Shown in pieces: positions 25,103-33,700 of a DNA stretch of 64,000 bases (position 1 is the first letter of the stretch; each line of letters opens with the position of its first letter). The stretch spans positions 124,001 to 188,000 of the forward strand of contig ONDE01000001.1 of NCBI GenBank assembly GCA_900316515.1, in the 5' to 3' direction. Below the pieces are notes generated by a model that was not told the DNA's origin, searched no databases, and saw only the letters and a program-made list of their open reading frames with translations. Origin of the DNA: an uncultured Bacteroidales bacterium. Lineage in GTDB: Bacteria > Bacteroidota > Bacteroidia > Bacteroidales > P3. Position numbers and translations under genes: made by a program.

Positions 25103-26401
25103 TTACATTTTCCCAGTGAAGATATCGAGTTGTTTTTCGGCAAGGATATAGGAGTATTTGCTTTGCAGGTAGTCGTTGAGGGCTGAGAGGTAGCGGTCTT
25201 GTTGTTGGAGGAGCTCGACGGTTGTTACGGCCCCTTCGGCGTACTTTATGACGTAGATGTCGTAGCTGGCCTTATAGGCTTCCATGAGAGCTTCGGAGGC
25301 ACGGAAGCGGTTCAGAGCCTGCCGCAAGGCGATATAAACATCCTCGATCATCGATGCGATGTCGATTAGGTCCTGTTGGTGCTGCAGTTCGGCTTCCTGT
25401 AGGGCTATCTTGCTCTGTTTCAGTTGGGTGTATGAGCTGCCGCTGTTCAGAATCGGTATGTTGACGCCAAGGGTCATGTGGCTGTTGTCTGAGAAGCTGC
25501 TCGAGGGCTCGGTGATGGCTGGAAGCCAGCCTCCGCCGTAGCCCGCATTGAGGCTCACGCTGGGGATGAAAGCGCTGCGGGCCATGTCGACGTTAATTTC
25601 GGCCAGTTTGACGCCCATCTCGCTTATCTGCCAGTCGGGCATGGTGCGCATGGTCTGCGCCATAACGCTGTCGAAGTCTGGAATGGTGCGGCTGGCGGCG
25701 CGCAGCGTGTCGTCCATAGGCATGATGGTGATCAGCGTGTCGCCGGTGTTGTATAGGAGGTCGTTGAGGGTGCTGATATTGTCGCTGATGGTGATGCATG
25801 TGTTGTCGATATCGCTCTGAGCCGAGGTGTAGTTGGCTGCCAGCAGCATATAGTCGCTCTCAAGAATGCGGCCCACGTTGTACTTCAGCTCGCCTTCCAG
25901 CTGCTGCTGGCGGCTGGTCTTGAGCACTTCCTGTTGGAAAGCCAGCCTCTCGTTGTTCATCATGATGGTGAGGTAGGCTTTCACTATCTGTACGCCGATG
26001 CTGTTCTCGGCCTGGCGTACCCGCATCTTGCTCTGTTGGGAGCTGACTTTGCTATGCTGCAGGTTGCGCAGGTTGGCCAGTCCGTTGAACAGGGGGAGGC
26101 TGCCATTGATGCCATATTGGGTGTTGCTGCCGGAGCCGCCGGTACTGCTCCAGTCCCAGCCCTGCGATGCAGAAGCACTTATGGTCGGCAGGAAGCGCAG
26201 TTTGGCACCGCGCAGGTTGACCTCGGCCGACTCGTGGCCCAGCACTGCAGTGCGCACCGTGAGGTTGTGCTCATAGGCATAGCGCAGGCAGCTGTCGAGG
26301 GTCATGCGGACAGTGTCCTGTGCCTGCGCAGAATTGGAAACGGAAAATTGAAGACAGAAAACAAGACTGACGCTCAAAAGTATCGGGATGATTCTCCTCA
26401 T
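25103..26401 (-). CDS. TolC family outer-membrane efflux protein
   Basis: 432 residues from ATG 26401; the open frame continues upstream but that part matches the antisense of the kinase gene. A signal peptide ends SAQAQ. Long helical repeats, with NGSLPLFNGL and NIPILNSGSSYTQL in the two halves, are TolC hallmarks. It forms the outer-membrane duct of the MacAB-like exporter encoded by the next three genes. The signal-peptide core CLQFSVSNS is encoded by CAATTTTCCGTTTCCAATT, which resembles the window's low-complexity tracts. Confidence 0.92.
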   Translation of the reverse strand: MRRIIPILLSVSLVFCLQFSVSNSAQAQDTVRMTLDSCLRYAYEHNLTVRTAVLGHESAEVNLRGAKLRFLPTISASASQGWDWSSTGGSGSNTQYGINGSLPLFNGLANLRNLQHSKVSSQQSKMRVRQAENSIGVQIVKAYLTIMMNNERLAFQQEVLKTSRQQQLEGELKYNVGRILESDYMLLAANYTSAQSDIDNTCITISDNISTLNDLLYNTGDTLITIMPMDDTLRAASRTIPDFDSVMAQTMRTMPDWQISEMGVKLAEINVDMARSAFIPSVSLNAGYGGGWLPAITEPSSSFSDNSHMTLGVNIPILNSGSSYTQLKQSKIALQEAELQHQQDLIDIASMIEDVYIALRQALNRFRASEALMEAYKASYDIYVIKYAEGAVTTVELLQQQDRYLSALNDYLQSKYSYILAEKQLDIFTGKM

Positions 26402-26422
26402 TGAACAAGAATTTGATTTATA

Positions 26423-26441
26423 ATTCTTAACTCCTAACTCT
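26423..26441. repeat. TTAACTCCTAACTC tract
   Basis: Short AACTCTTAA-like units between tolC and the kinase; they provide the kinase stop codon. Confidence 0.55.
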
Positions 26442-27891
26442 TCCTCAGCACTATGCGGAAGCAGCTGCCTTGTCCAGGGACGCTGTATTTGAGGTACAGG
26501 CGGCCGCGGTGGTATTGGTTCACGATGCGGCGGGCCAGCGGCAGACCAAGGCCCCACCCACGTGTCTTGGTGGTGAAGCCACTGTCGAAGATATGCTTCT
26601 GTACCGAGGCCGACATACCGCGACCGGTGTCGCTGATGTCCAGGTATATCTTGCGTGCATCCTGCGAGGCGGTGATGGCTATTGTGCCGTCGCCATCCAT
26701 AGCATCCACCGCGTTTTTGCAAAGGTTCTCTATGACCCATTGGAAGAGGTGGCTGTTGATAGGGGCTATGAAGTGCTCCCCTTCGGGGAACGCCACGTTG
26801 AACTTCACCCTGCGCGGCGTGCGGCTCTGCAGGTAGGCCACTGCGGCGAGGGTCACCTCGTGTACGTCCTCATCTTTCAGTTCGGGCACCGAACCGATCT
26901 TCGAGAAGCGATGGGTGATGGTCTCCAGCCGTTGCAGGTCTTTTCCAACCTCGGTGGCATACTCGTCGGTGAACTCTTTGCCGTGCAGGTATTCCACCCA
27001 TCCCGAGAGCGAGCTGATGGGGGTCCCCAGCTGGTGCGCCGTCTCCTTGGCCAGTCCGGCCCAGATGCGGTTCTGCTCAGCAGTGCGAGCCGTGCGGAAC
27101 AGGAAATAGCTCACCACAACCAGCACCAAAGCAATGAACATGTAGAACAGTGGCAGCCAACGCAGCGAGCGCAGCAGAGGGGTGGAGGAGTAGTGCACAT
27201 AAGCTCGCGAGCCGTCAGGCATATTGATGAGTATGGGGTCGTTGTTGAAACGCAGTGTGTGCAGATGCACGCTGTCGGTATTGCCGTAGGCAATGATATT
27301 GCGGTGGGTGCTGTCGAAGATGACCACAGGTACCAGCACCGAGTTCTGCGTGATGTCGGTGAGGAAACTCTGCGTAAAGCCATCGAGTACCTCGCGCAGG
27401 CGGGTGAAGTATTCCGACTCCTTGTAGTAGAGCGTCATGGGCATACCCCAGATACGGTAGTTGAAAGGCGGGTTCACCGAGTATTCTTCCATCAGGCAAC
27501 CCTCCAGTTTCTGTCCCGCCAGTTCCTGTGGCACGGTGATGATGGAGTCTTTCGAAGTGGTGATGATGATAGGCGTGCGCGAACTGTCGACGATGTAGTT
27601 GACGTATGCGAGGCTGAACTTGAGGTCGGTCGAGAGGTCGGGGTCGTTGAACGACTGCAGTATGTCGGTGTAGAGCCGCATCTTGCGGTGCTCGTCAAGC
27701 ATGGCCTCTTGGAAGAACTGCGCTGTGGCGGCAGCCATCTGGTTGCGCTGGCCCACGGCGGCGGCCCACAGGCGCACCTTCTCCTCTTCGCCATGCCGTA
27801 TCTGCTCGGCAATACGCTGCACCTGCCAAAGAGCCACCAGTGCCATCGCCACAGTGACTCCCATGATTATCCATTTCAGCCTAACTTTCAT
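26434..27891 (-). CDS. Membrane sensor histidine kinase (orphan)
   Basis: About 485 residues from ATG 27891 (an ATG at 27903 is also possible). Two membrane helices bracket an extracytoplasmic sensor part of roughly 215 residues. The cytosolic part has an H-box (LAKETAHQLGTPISSLSG), N-box (ENLCKNAVDAM), G1 (DISDTGRGM) and G2 (TTKTRGWGLGLPLARRIV). It phosphorylates itself on His and passes the phosphate to a regulator. No response regulator is next to it; it lies between a LolE-type permease and the exporter genes, so it may control envelope genes. Confidence 0.92.
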   Translation of the reverse strand: MKVRLKWIIMGVTVAMALVALWQVQRIAEQIRHGEEEKVRLWAAAVGQRNQMAAATAQFFQEAMLDEHRKMRLYTDILQSFNDPDLSTDLKFSLAYVNYIVDSSRTPIIITTSKDSIITVPQELAGQKLEGCLMEEYSVNPPFNYRIWGMPMTLYYKESEYFTRLREVLDGFTQSFLTDITQNSVLVPVVIFDSTHRNIIAYGNTDSVHLHTLRFNNDPILINMPDGSRAYVHYSSTPLLRSLRWLPLFYMFIALVLVVVSYFLFRTARTAEQNRIWAGLAKETAHQLGTPISSLSGWVEYLHGKEFTDEYATEVGKDLQRLETITHRFSKIGSVPELKDEDVHEVTLAAVAYLQSRTPRRVKFNVAFPEGEHFIAPINSHLFQWVIENLCKNAVDAMDGDGTIAITASQDARKIYLDISDTGRGMSASVQKHIFDSGFTTKTRGWGLGLPLARRIVNQYHRGRLYLKYSVPGQGSCFRIVLRKS

Positions 27892-27892
27892 C

Positions 27893-27917
27893 TCAACTAT
27901 CAACTTTCAATTTTCCA
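27893..27917. repeat. CAACTATCAACTTTCAATTTTCC tract
   Basis: Tandem AACTTTC-like units join the LolE-type gene and the kinase gene; they encode the last codons (VEN) and stop of the former. Confidence 0.75.
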
Positions 27918-29127
27918 CTCTCATCGTCTTTGCCGGACTTATGCCGCTGATGTAGCGTGCCGGCAGCAGCAGCGCCAGCATGCACACCACCACGGTGCCG
28001 AGACTAATGGCTACATAGGTCCAGACGCTTATCTCCACAGGCACATGGGCCATAGAGTAGCTCTCGGGGTCCAGCGACAGCAGGTGCCAACGCCACTGCA
28101 CATAACTCAGCGCCAACGCCGCGGCGTCGCCTATCAGCACACCCCACACTATCAGTCGTGCCGATTTGATGAGGAATATGCGGCGCACCGAGCGGTTGCA
28201 GGCCCCGAGGGCTTTCAGCAGGCCAATGGTGGCGCTCTTCTCGAAAATCATTATCAGAAGGGCCGACACGATGGCTACAGCCGACACAAGGCACATGATG
28301 GCCAGTATCAACGTGATGTTGGCTTCCAGGAGGTCGAGCCACGAAAACAGGGCTGGGTTGGCTTGCCGCACGGTGACCATCTGCAGGTCGTAGGGAAGGT
28401 GCTCTACAACACGCTCCGCCGTTTCGTCGAGGTGGTCGAAGTCGTCGACCAACAGTTCGTAGCCTCCCACAAGACTGTCGCCCCAGTCGTTGAGACGCTG
28501 CACCTGGCGCAGGTCGCCGACAACATAGAGCTCGTCCATCTCGGTGAGGTCGGTATTGTAGAGACCGCAGATGACAAAGGCCCGCGAGCGGTAGCCGTCG
28601 CCGTTCCAGAAATAGGTGCGTAGCTTGTCGCCCACGGCGAGACCTAGCTTCGAGGCAATGGTGGTTGACACCAGCACGTCGTTGCTGGCTCTCTCCGAAA
28701 GGTCGGGCAGGCGCCCATCTGTAAGGCACGAGGCGTAGAACGTGGTGTCGTAGCCGGCATCGAGGCCTCGGAACATGATGCCGTATATCTGGTCGGCAGT
28801 CTTCACCATGCCGCCCTTGTTGGCGTAGCACTGCACATGCCTCACGCCTCGGGTGGCTCGTAGCGACTCCACAAGTCGGCTGTCGTATCCCACCGGTGCG
28901 TCGGCGTAGGCCAGCTGGCCGCTGAACGAGCTGACGGTGATATGGCTGCCGAAGCCCACCACCTTGCCGCTGATATCGGCCTGGAAGCCGCGCAGTATGC
29001 TCACAGCCATCACCATCACCGTAACGCCGAGGGCAATGCCGGCAACGGCGATGACGGACAGCGGACCGGAAAAACCACCCCCGCGCCGCGGCATAAACCG
29101 TTGTGATATGAACCGCTCGAAGGACAT
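27907..29127 (-). CDS. LolC/LolE-type ABC permease
   Basis: 406 residues. It starts SFERFISQRFMPRRGGGF, then a helix (VIAVAGIALGVTVMVMAVSIL) and GFQADISGKVVGFGSHITV, the usual LolC/E opening. Three C-terminal helices include the LLKALGACNRSVRRIF coupling segment. Lipoprotein-releasing permeases move lipoproteins from the inner membrane to LolA. No LolD ATPase is beside it, which is common in Bacteroidota. The final residues come from the low-complexity tract. Confidence 0.88.
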   Translation of the reverse strand: MSFERFISQRFMPRRGGGFSGPLSVIAVAGIALGVTVMVMAVSILRGFQADISGKVVGFGSHITVSSFSGQLAYADAPVGYDSRLVESLRATRGVRHVQCYANKGGMVKTADQIYGIMFRGLDAGYDTTFYASCLTDGRLPDLSERASNDVLVSTTIASKLGLAVGDKLRTYFWNGDGYRSRAFVICGLYNTDLTEMDELYVVGDLRQVQRLNDWGDSLVGGYELLVDDFDHLDETAERVVEHLPYDLQMVTVRQANPALFSWLDLLEANITLILAIMCLVSAVAIVSALLIMIFEKSATIGLLKALGACNRSVRRIFLIKSARLIVWGVLIGDAAALALSYVQWRWHLLSLDPESYSMAHVPVEISVWTYVAISLGTVVVCMLALLLPARYISGISPAKTMRVEN

Positions 29128-29130
29128 TTG

Positions 29131-29181
29131 TCTCGAAGTCCCGAAGTCTTGAAGTCTTGAAGTCTCGAAGTCTCGAAGATT
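29131..29181. repeat. CGAAGTCT/TGAAGTCT tandem tract
   Basis: About six octamer units (CGAAGTCT, TGAAGTCT) lie between tpiA and the LolE-type gene. The same octamer occurs at the start of lpxH. Confidence 0.85.
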
Positions 29182-29941
29182 AGAAAGCCGTTACGATACC
29201 CATGAAATCGGCTGCTTTCAGCGAGGCGCCGCCGATGAGGCCGCCGTCGATGTCGGGACAGGCGAAAAGCTCCTTGGCGTTGCCGGGCTTGCAGCTGCCG
29301 CCATAGAGGATGCTTATCTCGTCGGTCACCTCTTTGCCGTACTTGGCGGCGAGGAGCGAGCGGATATGGGCGTGAATCTCCTGAGCCTGCTCGGGAGTGG
29401 CGGTCTTGCCGGTGCCGATGGCCCACACGGGCTCGTAGGCGATGACAATCTTCTTGATGTTCTCGGTGTCGAGGTGGAACAAGCCTTTCTCCACCTGAGT
29501 CTTCACCACGTCGAACTGGCGTCCGGCTTCGCGCTCCTCAAGCACCTCGCCGACACACACTATGGGTTTCAGGTCGTGCTTCAGCAGCTGATCCACCTTG
29601 GCGGCAACCAGTTCGTCGGTCTCGCCGTAGTAGGCGCGGCGCTCCGAATGACCCACAATGCACCAGTCGATCTCACAGCTTTCGAGCATCTCGGCACTCA
29701 CCTCGCCAGTGTAGGCACCCTTGTCCTTGTCGCTCACATTCTGTGCGCCGACCTGGAAATAGCTGTCGTTGGCGTAGTCGCTGGCCATCTCGATATATGG
29801 GAACGGCGGGCACACCACAACCTGCTCGTCGCGGGGCAGTTCCACTTTCTCAAGTTCGCTCATCAGTTCGTCGAGCAATTCATCGGCTTCGTTGAAGGTG
29901 AGGTTCATCTTCCAGTTGCCGGCAACAATGTGTTTTCTCAT
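29180..29941 (-). CDS. tpiA: Triosephosphate isomerase
   Basis: 253 residues. GNWKMNLTF (Lys of the active site), IVGHSERRAYYGE (His), IAYEPVWAIGTGK (catalytic Glu) and the phosphate-binding GGSCKPGNA and GGLIGGASL are all present. It interconverts DHAP and glyceraldehyde-3-P. It follows adk by about 80 bases on the same strand. Confidence 0.97.
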   Translation of the reverse strand: MRKHIVAGNWKMNLTFNEADELLDELMSELEKVELPRDEQVVVCPPFPYIEMASDYANDSYFQVGAQNVSDKDKGAYTGEVSAEMLESCEIDWCIVGHSERRAYYGETDELVAAKVDQLLKHDLKPIVCVGEVLEEREAGRQFDVVKTQVEKGLFHLDTENIKKIVIAYEPVWAIGTGKTATPEQAQEIHAHIRSLLAAKYGKEVTDEISILYGGSCKPGNAKELFACPDIDGGLIGGASLKAADFMGIVTAF

Positions 29942-30022
29942 ATCGGTAGTAGTTTTTAATTATTATTCTTCTTGTTATAACGATAGCACCTTGGTTTTAT
30001 TATGTTACATCGCCAATCTTTA

Positions 30023-30667
30023 TTACAACCGCCCCATTCGCAGGTCGATGGCTTTGCAGATACGACGGTTGGTGTCGGGTATTTCCTCGCTGCCGTCGAC
30101 GGTCACCAACAGGCCGCTGACGCGGTAGTAGTCGAGCACGGGCTGAGTCTGCTGGTCGTAGAGGTCTATGCGGTGGCGGATCACCTCCTCCGTGTCGTCT
30201 GCACGGCCGCTGATGGCAGCGCGCTCGTGTATGCGGCGCACCAGCTCGTCGCGCGGCACCTCGATGGCCACCACCAGGTCTATGCGGCGCTTCAGCCGTG
30301 TGAAGAGGAATTCGAGCGTCTGTGCCTGCTGCACAGTGCGAGGGAAGCCGTCGATGATGCAGCCTTCTGGACGGTGCTGCTCGCCACGTATCTCCTTGTC
30401 CCAGGGGTCCTGCTCGTTGAGGGGGTCTGGATGGGTGGTGCGGTACTGCAGGGCACGGGAGAGCAACGGCACCACGATGTCGTCGCCTACGAGGTCACCG
30501 CGGTTCATGATGGCTTTGGCGCGGAGGCCCATGGAAGTCTCGAGTTTCACTTCCTGGCGCAACAAGTCGCCGGTGGAGATGTGCAGGAAATCATATTTCT
30601 CGGCAAGCAGCTGTGCTTGAGTACCTTTGCCGGCCCCCGGAGGACCAAAGATGACAATATTTATCAT
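30023..30667 (-). CDS. adk: Adenylate kinase
   Basis: 214 residues from ATG 30667; earlier in-frame starts lie upstream of the promoter -7 box (30696-30703). P-loop GPPGAGKGTQAQLLAEKY, STGDLLRQE and CIIDGFPRTVQQAQ are intact, and the lid is short, without zinc cysteines. Between LLSRALQ and CIIDGFPRT there are about 20 more residues (TTHPDPLNEQDPWDKEIRGE) than in most adenylate kinases. It balances AMP, ADP and ATP. Confidence 0.95.
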   Translation of the reverse strand: MINIVIFGPPGAGKGTQAQLLAEKYDFLHISTGDLLRQEVKLETSMGLRAKAIMNRGDLVGDDIVVPLLSRALQYRTTHPDPLNEQDPWDKEIRGEQHRPEGCIIDGFPRTVQQAQTLEFLFTRLKRRIDLVVAIEVPRDELVRRIHERAAISGRADDTEEVIRHRIDLYDQQTQPVLDYYRVSGLLVTVDGSEEIPDTNRRICKAIDLRMGRL

Positions 30668-30695
30668 TGTTGTCGGTGTTTTGTTTTTCGTGCTG

Positions 30696-30703
30696 CAAAG
30701 ATA
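30696..30703 (-). promoter_or_regulatory. -7 box of adk
   Basis: TATCTTTG on the minus strand, 29 bases before the adk start. The -33 element is weak. Confidence 0.65.
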
Positions 30704-30732
30704 CGAATATTTTCCAACAGTGAGGAAATTAA

Positions 30733-30764
30733 TTTTGCCAGTTCGTAAAAACTTCGTATTTTTG
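30733..30764 (+). promoter_or_regulatory. Promoter of the leucine-rich-repeat gene
   Basis: TTTTG (30733-30737), 19 bases, then TATTTTTG (30757-30764). Divergent from adk. Confidence 0.85.
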
Positions 30765-30799
30765 CATCGCATTTTATTATATATATGATATAGAATATT

Positions 30800-33700
30800 A
30801 TGAACGATATGAAACAAAAAGTAATCCTTCTCGTTGTCGGTATAGTGATGGCATCTGTAATGCCGGTAAATGCGCAGAATTACGACTTCTCCGCAGTTGC
30901 CCCCTCCGGCCAGACGCTGTACTATAAAATCAACGGCAGCAACGCCACTGTTACCTATCCAGGCCGCTCGGGTTCCTCAGAGGCTTGGGATGGATATACA
31001 AAACCTACAGGTACTTTGACTATTCCCAGTAGTGTAATTTATAATGGCAATACATTTAACGTCACTTCAATTGACGGTTACGCCTTTTACTGGTGTGATG
31101 GACTTACATCTGCATCTATCCCATCCAGTGTTACATCCATTGGCAGATATGCCTTTTACTATTGCGAAAGAATGACGGCCGTAAACATACCTGACGGCGT
31201 AACAACAATTAATGATTATTGTTTTAGTTATTGTCGCCGTCTAACTTCCATCACCATTCCTTTATCGGTAACGTCTATTAAATACGAAGCATTCTATTAT
31301 TGCACTGGAGTGGCTTCAATCACTGTTCCGGATGGTGTAACCAGCATTGGCTCAAACGCATTCTATAATGTGCGAAACATTAATTATAACGGTAGTGCCA
31401 CTGGTAGTCCATGGGGAGCTATCTCTGTAAATGGAGTAAGGATCGTTAACTATGATTTTGCTGAAGTTGCTCCTTCTGGACAGACTCTATACTGCAAGAT
31501 AAATGGCAACAATGTCATTGTTACATATCCAGGGCCTTCTGACTTTCAAGCCTGGAATGGATATACAAAACCTACAGGAGCTTTGACAATTCCCAGCAGT
31601 GTAACATACAATTACATTACATATAACGTTACCACAGTTGACAATTTCGCCTTTTACAACTGCGATAGACTTACATCAGTATCAATCCCCTCTAGTGTCA
31701 CATCCATCGGTGAATACGCCTTTCACGGCTGCTCATATCTTACGGCAGTAAACATACCCGACGGTGTAACAACAATTAATCAGTCTTGTTTCGGCCAATG
31801 TGTCAGACTATCATCTATCATCATTCCCTCGTCAGTAACTTCAATTAAATATATAGCATTTTATCGATGCACAGGCGTGTCATCAATCACCGTTCCCGAT
31901 GGAGTCACAAGTATTGGCTTAAGTGCATTCTACAATGTAAGAAATATTGACTACAACGGAAGTGCCACAGGCCGTCCGTGGGGGGCATTATCCGTTAACG
32001 GCGTACAAATTATCAATTATGATTTCGCTGAAGATGCTCCTACTGGGCAGACCCTTTACTACAAAATAAATGGCAACAACGCCACTGTCACATATCCAGG
32101 ACCGTCTGGCACTCAAAACTGGGTGGGATATACAAAACCTACAGGCGCTTTGACCATTCCCAGTAGTGTAACTAACAATGGCAATACATATAACGTCACT
32201 TCAATCGACAGTTACACTTTTTACTTGTGTGATGGACTTACATCAGCATCTATACCATCCAGTGTCACATCCATCGGCGGCCAAGCATTTTACGATTGTT
32301 CAAAACTTACAGCCGTAAATATACCTGACGGTGTAACAACAATTAATGATGATTGTTTCCACAATTGCCGCAATTTAACATCTATCACCATTCCCTCATC
32401 GGTTACATCTATTAATTCCTACGCATTCTCTTACTGCACTAGACTTCAGAAAATAAATATCCGATCAGATAACCCTCCATCAATAGGTTCTAGTGCGTTC
32501 AACAATGTTCCAACCGACATACCTGTTTATGTGCCCTGCGGCAGAAGTAGTGTATACAGCGCATCATCCGGCTGGAGCCGATTCTCAAACATCACCGAAC
32601 GGCCAGACTATTCTGTCACAGCCCTGTCGACCGATAACACAATGGGCACCGCCACCGTTCAAAGCCAACCTACTTGCCAGTCAGCCACAGCCACGGTTTT
32701 GGCCACCGCCAACTGCGGCTACCAGTTTATGCAGTGGAGCGATGGCAACACCGACAACCCACGCTCTGTCACCGTCACCTCCGACACTACTTTCACCGCC
32801 GAGTTTGATGCACTGCCCGCAGTAAACTACGCAGTGACTCCCAGCGGACATACATTGTACTACAATATTGAGAACGGCGAGGCGCAGGTGACATTTGAGA
32901 ATGCCACCAGTCCCCGATACACCGACCTGACTGGCGATTTAATTATCCCCGACAGTGTCACCCTCAACTGCGTGAAATATGCAGTCACCTCGATTGGCGA
33001 CTCCGCTTTCTATGGCTGCGCCAACATGACGTCTGTTTCCATCCCCAATTCCGTGACGGTAATAGGAATCCAAACTTTCTCTTATTGCACAGGGTTGTCG
33101 GCAGTAACAATTCCCGAATCGGTGACTCATATTGGTAGCAGCGCATTTGGCCATTGTAGCAACATTACAGCGGTTACATTTAACGCTGTTAATTGCACTA
33201 CAATGGGTGGCTATAATTTGGTTGCCTTTTTCTATTGCTCAAATCTCTCCTCACTTACCATTGGCGATAATGTACAGATAATACCCGATTATGCTTTTAA
33301 GTCCCATAATCACTTGACTGGTCCGCTTGTAATTCCAAACTCCGTGACAAAAATTGGTCGCGAAGCTTTTTCTGGCCAGACCGGCCTAACCTCGCTCACT
33401 TTAGGAAACTCTGTGGGTGAGATAGGTGAATTGGCTTTCTATGGTTGTACTGGATTAACGTCGTTGACCCTTTCTGAGTCTGTGACTAACTTTGGAAACC
33501 GTGTGTTCGGGAATTGCAGAGGTCTCACTTCGGTAGTCATCCCTAACTCCGTCACCTCGATTAGTGATTATTTATTTTCAGAATGCAGTAGTCTAACATC
33601 GGTGACCATTCCTAACTCTGTCACCTCAATTGGCTACGGGGCGTTCTTGAATTGCATTAGCCTCCATACGGTGACTATTCCAAGCTCCGTCAATGTGATT

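Noticed and set aside
26402..26740. Upstream extension of the TolC-like protein
   Set aside because: This part is out-of-frame reading of the kinase gene; the signal peptide starts at 26401.
26470..28623. 717-codon open frame on the plus strand
   Set aside because: It is antisense to the clear histidine kinase and LolE-type genes; composition (His/Gln/Val-rich, no motifs) is typical of a shadow caused by GC-biased codons.
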